A stretch of DNA of 64,000 nucleotides from Pseudooceanicola sediminis (GTDB lineage: Bacteria; Pseudomonadota; Alphaproteobacteria; Rhodobacterales; Rhodobacteraceae). The position numbers and the translations under genes were made by a program. A model generated the notes under the pieces. The model was not told the DNA's origin, did no database searches, and saw only the letters and a program-made list of their open reading frames with translations. Below are positions 57,530 to 64,000 of the stretch, piece by piece (within the stretch, counting starts at the first letter, position 1; each line of letters begins with the position of its first letter). Where the stretch lies: contig NZ_QWJJ01000003.1 in NCBI RefSeq assembly GCF_003575965.1, positions 62,001 through 126,000 on the forward strand, read 5' to 3'.

Positions 57530-60136
57530 GTGGCCGGCCTTGGATGGGCGCAGGACCCTGCGCCGTTTGAACGGGTTGCAAGGACCAGGGGGGGCGCAAC
57601 GGTGACATCTGACGTTCCGCAAAACGGCGTGCCCGGCCGCGATCCCGTCGCCACGGCGCACGGCACCGGGCCTGACACCGCCGCCGCGATCCCGCCCCAG
57701 ACGACCCCGGAGACGACGCCAGAGACGCCGACAGAGAGTGGGCCAGAAACCACCCCCGAACAGCGTCTCGCGGAACTGCTGGCCAATTATCGCCCCCTCG
57801 AAGGCGTCGCGGACGAACTGATGGATGCCCGGGGCAATGTCCGCCCCGTCTGGCAGCCCTTTCTCGCCGAAGTGTCCCGCCTCTCGCCCGAGGATCTGAC
57901 CCATGCCACCGCCCGCGGCAGCCAGTACCTGCGCGACGCCGGGGTCTACTTTCGCCACTACGGCCCGGATTCCGAGGAAGAGCGCGACTGGCCGCTGGCC
58001 CACCTGCCGCTGCTGATCGATTCCGGTGAATGGAGCCAGATTTCCGCCGGGCTGGTCGAACGCGCCGATCTGCTGGAACGCATCATGGCCGATCTTTATG
58101 GCCCCGGCGCGCTGGTGCAACAGGGGCTTATCCCGCCCGATCTTTTGACGGCCAATCCCGAATGGCTGCGCCCGCTGGTCGGGATCCGGCCGCGCTCGGG
58201 GCATTTCCTGCACATGATGGCCTTTGACATCGGGCGTGGGCCGGATGGCAAATGGTGGGTACTGGATGATCGCACGCAGGCGCCCTCGGGGGCCGGTTTC
58301 GCGCTGGAAACCCGCATGGCCACCTCGCGCAGCTTTCCCGGCATCATGGCGCGCTCGAACGTCACGCGGCTGGCGGGGTTCTTTCGCGCCTTTCGCGATG
58401 CCCTGCTGGCCTTGCGCTCGGATGGCGACAGCCGCGTCACCATCCTGACGCCCGGTCCGATGACCGACACCTACTACGAACATGCCTATATCGCGCGTTA
58501 CCTCGGGTTCCTGCTGGTGCAGGGCGAAGACCTTGTGGTGCGCGATGGCCGCCTGATGGTGCATACCGTGGGCGGTCTGCAACCGATCTCGGTGCTGTGG
58601 CGGCGGCTCGATTCCGAATGGCTCGACCCGCTGGAACTGCGCGAAGACAGCCAGATCGGCACGCCGGGCCTGCTGGGCGCGCTGCGCTCGGGGCAGCTGA
58701 CGATGGTCAACGCGCCCGGCTCGGGCGTGCTGGAAACCCGCGCGCTGATGGCCTTCATCCCGCGTATCGCCCGCAAGTGGCTGGGCCGGGACCTGTCGCT
58801 GCCCAATATCGCGACGTGGTGGTGCGGTGCCGCGTCGGCCCGCAGCTACGTGCGGGCCAATGCCGCGCGCATGACCATCGACCGCGCCTTGTCGACGAAC
58901 CTGCCGTTCGATCATGGCCCCGACGTCGTGATCGCGGGCCGCCATCCCGATGGCCAACCGCTCGATCCCGACTGGATAGACCGGCGCGCCGAAACCCTCG
59001 CGGCGCAGGAAATCGTCTCGCTCTCGACCGCGCCCGCCCTCGTCGATGGCCGGCTCGAGGCCCGCCCGATGAGCCTGCGCGTGATCCTCGGACGCACCGC
59101 GCAAGGCTGGCAGGTGATGCCCGGCGGCTTTGCCCGCATCGGCAATTCCGACACCTCGGCCGATATCTCGATGCAGCGCGGCGGCGCGGTCTCCGATGTC
59201 TGGGTAGTCTCGCCCGTGGCCCCGCCCGAAGACACGCTGCTGACCACGCCCAGCCCGCACCACAGCCAGCCGCAATATGCCGCCCTGCCGGTGCGCGCCG
59301 CCGACAACCTGTTCTGGCTGGGCCGCTACAGCGAACGTGCCCAGCAAAAGATCCGCCTGCTGCGCGCCTACCACCTGCGCCTTGCCGAAAATGGCCTGGC
59401 CGACCTGCCGCTGACGCACCACCTCTCCGAAGCTCTCTCGGTCATGGGCGTGGACACCGGTGAAACCATGCCCGAGGGCCTGATGGCCGACCTCGGCAGC
59501 GCCATCGCCGGGGCAGGGCGCATCCGTGACCGCTTTTCCGCAGACGGCTGGAACGCCCTGACGGACCTGCAACGCACCGCCGCCAATATCGGCCCGCGCC
59601 TGCAACCCGGCGACGATTGCGCCCGCGCGATGAGCGTGCTGCTGCGCAAGGTCTCGGGCTTTTCCGGCCTCGTGCACGAAAACATGTACCACGCGACCGG
59701 CTGGCGTTTCCTGTCGCTGGGCCGCGCGGTTGAACGCGCCTGGGCCACCACCAACATGCTGGCCACCTTCACCGATCCCGACGCCCCCGAAGGTGCGCTC
59801 GACATCGCGATCGAGGCGGGCGATGCCATCATGATCCACCGCCAGCGCTTTCCCTCGGTGATCAGCCGCGACACCGTGCTCGACCTGCTGCTGCTGGACG
59901 AGGCGAACCCCCGCTCGGTGCTGACCCAGCTGGGCGATATCCTGCGGCACCTCGACTGGCTGGACAAGCTGGCGACGCCGCAGGGTCAGATGACCTCGCT
60001 CCGCCGCGAGGTTCTGCGCCTGCAAACCGCCCTCGCCATCGCCGTCGCGCCCGAAATCGACCCACCCCGCCTGGCCGAGATTTCCGACGCGACGGCCAGC
60101 TTCTCCGGCCTGCTGGCCGACAGTTACCTGAGGTAG
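57530..60136 (+). CDS. Circularly permuted ATP-grasp fused to alpha-E domain (DUF404/DUF407-DUF403)
   Basis: 868-residue fusion. Residues about 100-560 are a circularly permuted ATP-grasp amide ligase (YLRDAGVYFRHYG, GIRPRSGHFLHMMAFDIGRG, WVLDDRTQAPSGAGFALETR, EHAYIARYLGFLLVQGEDL). Residues about 595-868 are the alpha-E helical domain (RAADNLFWLGRYSERAQQKIRLL, HENMYHATGWRFLSLGRAVERA). In many genomes these are two genes. A variable Thr/Pro-rich stretch (QTTPETTPETPTESGPETTP) precedes the conserved part. The start is uncertain: GTG 57530 or GTG 57602. The third operon gene follows after 3 bases. Predicted to form amide bonds using ATP; substrate unknown. Confidence 0.88.
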   Translation: MAGLGWAQDPAPFERVARTRGGATVTSDVPQNGVPGRDPVATAHGTGPDTAAAIPPQTTPETTPETPTESGPETTPEQRLAELLANYRPLEGVADELMDARGNVRPVWQPFLAEVSRLSPEDLTHATARGSQYLRDAGVYFRHYGPDSEEERDWPLAHLPLLIDSGEWSQISAGLVERADLLERIMADLYGPGALVQQGLIPPDLLTANPEWLRPLVGIRPRSGHFLHMMAFDIGRGPDGKWWVLDDRTQAPSGAGFALETRMATSRSFPGIMARSNVTRLAGFFRAFRDALLALRSDGDSRVTILTPGPMTDTYYEHAYIARYLGFLLVQGEDLVVRDGRLMVHTVGGLQPISVLWRRLDSEWLDPLELREDSQIGTPGLLGALRSGQLTMVNAPGSGVLETRALMAFIPRIARKWLGRDLSLPNIATWWCGAASARSYVRANAARMTIDRALSTNLPFDHGPDVVIAGRHPDGQPLDPDWIDRRAETLAAQEIVSLSTAPALVDGRLEARPMSLRVILGRTAQGWQVMPGGFARIGNSDTSADISMQRGGAVSDVWVVSPVAPPEDTLLTTPSPHHSQPQYAALPVRAADNLFWLGRYSERAQQKIRLLRAYHLRLAENGLADLPLTHHLSEALSVMGVDTGETMPEGLMADLGSAIAGAGRIRDRFSADGWNALTDLQRTAANIGPRLQPGDDCARAMSVLLRKVSGFSGLVHENMYHATGWRFLSLGRAVERAWATTNMLATFTDPDAPEGALDIAIEAGDAIMIHRQRFPSVISRDTVLDLLLLDEANPRSVLTQLGDILRHLDWLDKLATPQGQMTSLRREVLRLQTALAIAVAPEIDPPRLAEISDATASFSGLLADSYLR

Positions 60137-60139
60137 GCG

Positions 60140-61018
60140 ATGATCTATTCCATCCGTCTGCGCATCAGCTATGCCTACGAACGCCCCGCCGACGTCGGCC
60201 GCCACCTGCTGCGCCTGCTGCCGATCAGCCTGCCGGGGGTGCAGATCGTGCACGACGCCCGCCTCGCGTTTCAGCCCCGCCCGTCCGAGGTGATCAACCG
60301 CCGCGACTTCTTCGGCAACGAATGCACCGAAATCGCCTATGTCGACCGGCAGGAACGGACCGAGTTCGAAATGCTGGCCCGCGTCGAACGTCTCGAACTG
60401 ACGCCGCGCCTCGACGTATCGCCCCGCCGCCGTGATTTCGAAGCCGAGATGGCAGGCACCCCATCCCTGTCGCCCCATGCGCCGCACCAGTTCCTGTGGT
60501 CTTCGCCGCGCGTGCCCCGCCACGCCGGTATCGCCGCATGGGCCGCGGAACAGGCGCGCGACGCCGAAACCGCCTTTGCCACCGCCGATGCCATCTGCAC
60601 GGCGTTGCACCGCGACATGACCTTCGATGCAAAGGCCACGCTGGTCGACACCCCGATTGCCAGGGCATTCGAACTGCGCCGGGGTGTCTGTCAGGATTTC
60701 ACCCATATCGCCATCTGCGCCCTGCGCAGCCTCGGGATTCCGGCGGGCTATGTCTCGGGGTTCCTGCGCACCCTGCCGCCCAAGGGCAAGGAACGCCTCG
60801 AAGGTGCCGATGCCATGCACGCCTGGGTCCGGGCCTGGTGCGGCAATGAAATGGGCTGGGTCGAATTCGATCCCACCAATGCCATGCTGGCAGGCACCGA
60901 TCACGTCGTCATCGGCTATGGCCGCGACTATTTCGATGTCTCGCCCGTCAAGGGCGCGCTGCGCTTTACCGGTGGGCGCAGCACCAAGCAGGCGGTCGAC
61001 GTGGTCGAGGCCACCTGA
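60140..61018 (+). CDS. Transglutaminase family protein
   Basis: 292-residue compact transglutaminase-like cysteine enzyme: N-terminal beta domain (YSIRLRISYAYERPADVGRH) and catalytic Cys184 (RRGVCQDFTHIAI), His227 (DAMHAWV) and Asp244 (EFDPTN). It has no DUF2126 extension. It closes the operon with the large transglutaminase and ATP-grasp/alpha-E proteins. No signal peptide, so it should act in the cytoplasm, probably as a peptidase or amidase on the product or a precursor of the ATP-grasp partner (inference). The proteasome-like Anbu gene that often accompanies this trio is not in the window. Confidence 0.92.
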   Translation: MIYSIRLRISYAYERPADVGRHLLRLLPISLPGVQIVHDARLAFQPRPSEVINRRDFFGNECTEIAYVDRQERTEFEMLARVERLELTPRLDVSPRRRDFEAEMAGTPSLSPHAPHQFLWSSPRVPRHAGIAAWAAEQARDAETAFATADAICTALHRDMTFDAKATLVDTPIARAFELRRGVCQDFTHIAICALRSLGIPAGYVSGFLRTLPPKGKERLEGADAMHAWVRAWCGNEMGWVEFDPTNAMLAGTDHVVIGYGRDYFDVSPVKGALRFTGGRSTKQAVDVVEAT

Positions 61019-61075
61019 CCCCGCCCCCTAAACCCCCTCTCGCCAAACCGGTTTCGCCGCGCTACGACTTGGCCC

Positions 61076-62485
61076 ATGAACACCGATGATTTTGCCGAAT
61101 GGTCCGCCCGCGCCGCCCAATGGGGCGCTGACTACCGCGCCAGCCTGCGTGACCGCGCCGTCCGTCCCCGCGTCGCGCCGGGCCAGACCTACCGTTCCAT
61201 CCCCGCCGCGCCCCCCGAACGGGCCGAAGACATGGAACAGATCTTTGCCGATTTCGAAGGCATCATCGCCCCCGGCATGACCCACTGGCAACACCCCCGT
61301 TTCTTTGCCTATTTCCCCGCCAATGCCGCGCCGGTGTCCGTGGTGGCCGAATACCTCGTCTCGGCCATGGCCGCGCAATGTATGCTCTGGCAGACCTCAC
61401 CGGCGGCGACCGAGCTTGAGACGCGCATGATGCAATGGCTGCGCGATGCCATCGGCCTGCCGGACAGCTTCGAAGGCGTCATTCAGGACAGCGCCTCCTC
61501 GGCCACCCTTGCCGCCGTTCTGGTGATGCGCGAACGCGCCCTCGGCTGGGCGGGCAACAGCGCCGGCCTGCGCGCCGGGCCGCAACTGCGCATCTATTGC
61601 TCGGCCGAGGTGCACAGCTCCATCGACCGCGCGATCTGGATTTCCGGCATCGGGGCGGACAACCTGGTCAAGATCCCCTCGACCGGTCCGCGTCATTCGA
61701 TGGACGCCGCAGCGCTGGACGCGGCCATCCGCGCCGACATCGCCGCCGGGCACCGCCCTGCCGGTGTCATCGGCTGTACCGGCGGCACCTCCATCGGCGG
61801 CTGCGATGACCTCGGGGCGGTGATCGCCGTCGCCCGCGCGCATGATCTCTATACCCATGTCGATGCCGCATGGGCTGGCTCGGCCATGATCTGTCCTGAG
61901 TTCCGCAGCCTCTGGGCGGGGGTCGAGGGCGCGGATTCCGTGGTCTTCAATCCGCACAAATGGCTCGGCGCGCAATTCGACTGTTCGGCGCATTTCCTGC
62001 GCAACCCCGACGACCTCGTGCGCACCCTCGCCATCCAGCCCGAATTCCTCAAGACACATGGTGCCGACGGCATCATCAACTATTCCGAATGGTCGGTCCC
62101 CCTTGGCCGCCGCTTTCGCGCGCTCAAGCTCTGGTTCCTGCTGCGCGCGCACGGGCTTGAGGGGCTGCGCGACATGATCCGCAATCACGTCCGCTGGTCG
62201 GTTGACCTGTGCGAGAAACTCCGCGCCACCGAGGGGATCGAGATCCTGACCGAGCCGATGCTGTCGCTCTTCACCTTTCGCCCCGCAGGTGCCGATGATA
62301 CCGCCACACTGGCGCTGGTCGAGGCGATCAACAACGACGGCCGCATCTACCTGACCCAGACGCGGGTGGGGGATGCGCTGGCGATCCGTTTTCAGGCGGG
62401 CCAGTTCGACATGCAGGAACAGGATGCGCAGGTCGCCTATGACGTGATCTGCGAACTGGCCGGCGTGGCCCCCGTCGCGCGCTGA
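61076..62485 (+). CDS. PLP-dependent group II amino acid decarboxylase (aromatic-L-amino-acid type)
   Basis: 469-residue cytosolic decarboxylase. PLP Lys295 in NPHKWLG, stacking/phosphate motif SASSATLAAVLVMRERA, HVDAAWAGSAMICPE and the N-terminal FEGIIAPGMTHWQHPRFFAYFPAN typical of aromatic amino acid decarboxylases. It removes CO2 from an amino acid such as Phe, Tyr or Trp; specificity cannot be fixed by eye. It lies 57 bases after the transglutaminase operon on the same strand and could be co-transcribed. Convergent with two 2OG-Fe oxygenase genes. Confidence 0.88.
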   Translation: MNTDDFAEWSARAAQWGADYRASLRDRAVRPRVAPGQTYRSIPAAPPERAEDMEQIFADFEGIIAPGMTHWQHPRFFAYFPANAAPVSVVAEYLVSAMAAQCMLWQTSPAATELETRMMQWLRDAIGLPDSFEGVIQDSASSATLAAVLVMRERALGWAGNSAGLRAGPQLRIYCSAEVHSSIDRAIWISGIGADNLVKIPSTGPRHSMDAAALDAAIRADIAAGHRPAGVIGCTGGTSIGGCDDLGAVIAVARAHDLYTHVDAAWAGSAMICPEFRSLWAGVEGADSVVFNPHKWLGAQFDCSAHFLRNPDDLVRTLAIQPEFLKTHGADGIINYSEWSVPLGRRFRALKLWFLLRAHGLEGLRDMIRNHVRWSVDLCEKLRATEGIEILTEPMLSLFTFRPAGADDTATLALVEAINNDGRIYLTQTRVGDALAIRFQAGQFDMQEQDAQVAYDVICELAGVAPVAR

Positions 62486-62506
62486 CAGCTGCCCCCGTAT
62501 CGGGCC

Positions 62507-62557
62507 CCAATTTCGGAGCGCAGTTTCGGGCCCAGTTTCGGAGCCCAGTTTCTGGCC
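62507..62557. repeat. Degenerate tandem repeat, CCAGTTTCGGRGC-like, four units
   Basis: Four successive copies of a 12-13-base unit around AGTTTCGG (first copy AATTTCGG, last AGTTTCTGG) just after the decarboxylase stop. Confidence 0.7.
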
Positions 62558-62647
62558 GCTCGGTAGACGGCAGGCAGCGCACGCTTGCGCCCTCCAGCCT
62601 CCCCGACCGCTGCGTTAACGACCCTCTCCGCACCACCCCGCGCACCG

Positions 62648-62712
62648 TTCAGATACCGCACTGATACCGTCAAGATACCGACGTTGCATTTCGCCGGTTT
62701 CCTCAATTAACC
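62648..62712. repeat. 11-bp iteron-like tandem repeat, locus 3 (3 units) plus conserved TTAACC tail
   Basis: Units TTCAGATACCG, CACTGATACCG and TCAAGATACCG at 62648-62680 with exact 11-bp period, then 26 bases and TTAACC at 62707-62712. The 26-base spacer matches locus 1 at most positions, including ACGT at its start and GGTTTCCT near its end. Confidence 0.85.
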
Positions 62713-62752
62713 ACTCGATTCCGCGCTTTTCGGCAAAATCCCCCTACCGACG

Positions 62753-63706
62753 TCAGCGCGCCGCCTTGTAGGTTCGCTCATACATGCTGCGCAGGTGCTG
62801 CTCGACCGTGATCGGCGGATAGCGCGGGGTCTCGCCGTCATACAGGCAGGTCGGGATGCACGATACCTCGTGGTCGGGAAAACCCGAGTAAAAGAAGGGA
62901 ACCGAGTACCGCTCGCGCCCTGATTTGTTGATCACCCGGTGAAGGGTCGAGCGGTAGCGATCATTGGTCCACCGGGCAATCATGTCGCCCAGGTTGACCA
63001 CGTAAGCCCCTGGAATCGGGGGCGCATCTATCCAGCTTCCATCTTCGTCGCGCACCTGAAGCCCGCCGACGTTGTCCTGCAACAGCATGGTCAGCCCGCC
63101 GAAATCCGTATGCGCCCCGGCGCCCATCTCGTCGGGGTTGTCGGGCTGCGCAGGGGGATAGTGCAGCAACCGCAGCGTCGCCAGCGGCTGGTCGCAAAAC
63201 CCTGAAAAGTAATCTTCTTCCAGATCCAGCGACAGCGCCATGCCCCGCATCAGCAGCGCCCCCAGCGTCGTCATGGCGGCGAAATAGGCCATCATCGTCG
63301 GGCGAAATCCGGGCAGGTCGCTGGGCCACTGGTTCGGTCCGTGATTGAACTTGCCCGCCGCCACACGCCCGTCCCGCGCCGTCAGTTCCTCGCCGATGTA
63401 ATAGCCTTCCTTGCGGTCCGGCAGCGCCCCCTGCTGAAGGGTCTGGCCCCCCAATTGCTCATATCCGCGATTGCAGGGGGAATTGGCCTTGTCCAGCGCG
63501 TCCTTGCAGGCATCCGGTATGTCGAACAGGGCGCGCGTCTCGCTCATCACCGCCTCGATCAGGCCTTCGGGAATGCCATGGCCAGTGACATAGAAAAAAC
63601 CATGCGCCAGGCAGGCCGCACGGATCTTTTCGCCCACCATGACCCGCTCGCACGGGTCTGATGAAGACAGGCCCGCGACATCTATGATCGGCAGTGTTTT
63701 CGCCAT
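62753..63706 (-). CDS. 2-oxoglutarate/Fe(II) oxygenase, isopenicillin-N-synthase-like
   Basis: 317-residue non-haem iron oxygenase. Iron ligands His199 and Asp201 (GAHTDFGGLTML) and His256 (STLHRV); co-substrate Arg266/Ser268 in RERYSVPFF. The N-terminal DIOX_N domain includes ACLAHGFFYVTGHGIP. Length and motifs are typical of bacterial IPNS-family proteins of unassigned substrate. The start at 63706 follows AGAGG; an upstream GTG in frame is less likely. A related oxygenase gene lies just upstream on the same strand. Confidence 0.9.
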   Translation of the reverse strand: MAKTLPIIDVAGLSSSDPCERVMVGEKIRAACLAHGFFYVTGHGIPEGLIEAVMSETRALFDIPDACKDALDKANSPCNRGYEQLGGQTLQQGALPDRKEGYYIGEELTARDGRVAAGKFNHGPNQWPSDLPGFRPTMMAYFAAMTTLGALLMRGMALSLDLEEDYFSGFCDQPLATLRLLHYPPAQPDNPDEMGAGAHTDFGGLTMLLQDNVGGLQVRDEDGSWIDAPPIPGAYVVNLGDMIARWTNDRYRSTLHRVINKSGRERYSVPFFYSGFPDHEVSCIPTCLYDGETPRYPPITVEQHLRSMYERTYKAAR

Positions 63707-63760
63707 GCTCTCAACCTCTTGCACAGGAATGGGGCGGCCCTGCGCAGGCCGCCCGCAGCG

Positions 63761-64000
63761 TCATTTCTTCGCGAAATTCGCGCCCAGACGCATCTGGATG
63801 TACTCATGCCCGGTCATCGGGTCGTACTTGCCTTCCGGCCCCTCCAGCACGGTGTCCATGTTGGCCTGCGCGAAATACGCCATCGAATAGCGCGGCCCGA
63901 GGTATTCTTCGGGCCGTGGCATCCGCACCCGGTGCAGCGTCGATTGCAGCTTGTCATCCGACCACCGCATCAGCATGTCGCCGATGTTGCAGGTGATCAC
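63761..64000 (-). CDS. 2-oxoglutarate/Fe(II) oxygenase, C-terminal part; 5' end beyond window
   Basis: The last 79 codons of a second IPNS-like oxygenase, with the distal iron His in STLHRVRMP and RYSMAYF as the co-substrate motif. The frame is open to the window edge, so the N-terminal two-thirds are missing. It is a paralogue of the adjacent oxygenase (DDKLQSTLHRV versus NDRYRSTLHRV), probably in one operon with a 54-base gap. Confidence 0.88.
   Translation of the reverse strand: MITCNIGDMLMRWSDDKLQSTLHRVRMPRPEEYLGPRYSMAYFAQANMDTVLEGPEGKYDPMTGHEYIQMRLGANFAKK

Larger units (their letters stand above)
62486..62752. other. 267-bp convergent intergenic region with two kinds of tandem repeat
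   Basis: Contains a degenerate 12-13-bp repeat (62507-62557), GCTGCGTTAAC near 62610, and the 11-bp unit array with TTAACC tail (62648-62712). No gene is supported. Confidence 0.6.

Noticed and set aside
54011-60904. Minus-strand open frame of about 2300 codons
   Set aside because: It runs antisense through the transglutaminase and ATP-grasp genes, has no family motifs, and follows from codon bias in GC-rich DNA.

Overview
The window is GC-rich, densely packed DNA with many 4-base ATGA gene overlaps and no rRNA, tRNA, transposase or phage gene that I could see. The gene content fits an alphaproteobacterium of the Rhodobacterales (Roseobacter-type): a polyamine ABC operon with small DUF861 cupins, the transglutaminase/circularly permuted ATP-grasp/alpha-E operon, isopenicillin-N-synthase-like oxygenases, and several RND pumps. 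That assignment is inference from content, not from a marker gene.

Layout. 2-7218: a PotD-B-C-A-like ABC operon that continues into a GT1-type glycosyltransferase, two DUF861 cupins and an aldehyde dehydrogenase. 7576-8124: a CHAP-domain lipoprotein. 8454-12492: an aromatic-type catabolic patch with a bicupin, two IclR regulators and an FAD monooxygenase. 12653-23593: two divergent RND efflux operons, the second with two adaptors and its own TetR gene. 23590-39120: an exopolysaccharide cluster with ligase/polymerase, chain-length protein, LuxR-type response regulator, a fused WecG/WcaJ-type enzyme, a frameshifted galU, a periplasmic sensor-like protein with a hybrid kinase, a Wza-like exporter, a Wzx-like flippase and three glycosyltransferases. 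39337-44186: a GbsR/MarR-like regulator and a third RND pump. 44243-49380: a NitT/TauT/THI5-type ABC system with a double-length permease, a 5-formyl-THF cyclo-ligase-like protein and a divergent RpiR regulator. 49542-53818: a small membrane protein, a 19-bp tandem repeat array, a TetR-TetR fusion and Tex. 54074-61018: transglutaminase/DUF2126, ATP-grasp/alpha-E and transglutaminase. 61076-64000: a PLP decarboxylase and two 2OG-Fe oxygenases, the last cut by the window end.

The most unusual signals are non-coding. (1) Three intergenic loci carry tandem 11-bp units of consensus NNNAGAYACCG, one helical turn apart. Two of them also share a conserved 26-nt stretch leading into TTAACC. (2) Four intergenic sites in the exopolysaccharide cluster share a palindrome close to CTATCCG-NN-CGGATAG, each upstream of a transcription-unit start, which suggests a dedicated regulon. 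(3) galU is broken by a 14-bp tandem duplication. All coordinates are read by eye from the sequence. No database search was run.
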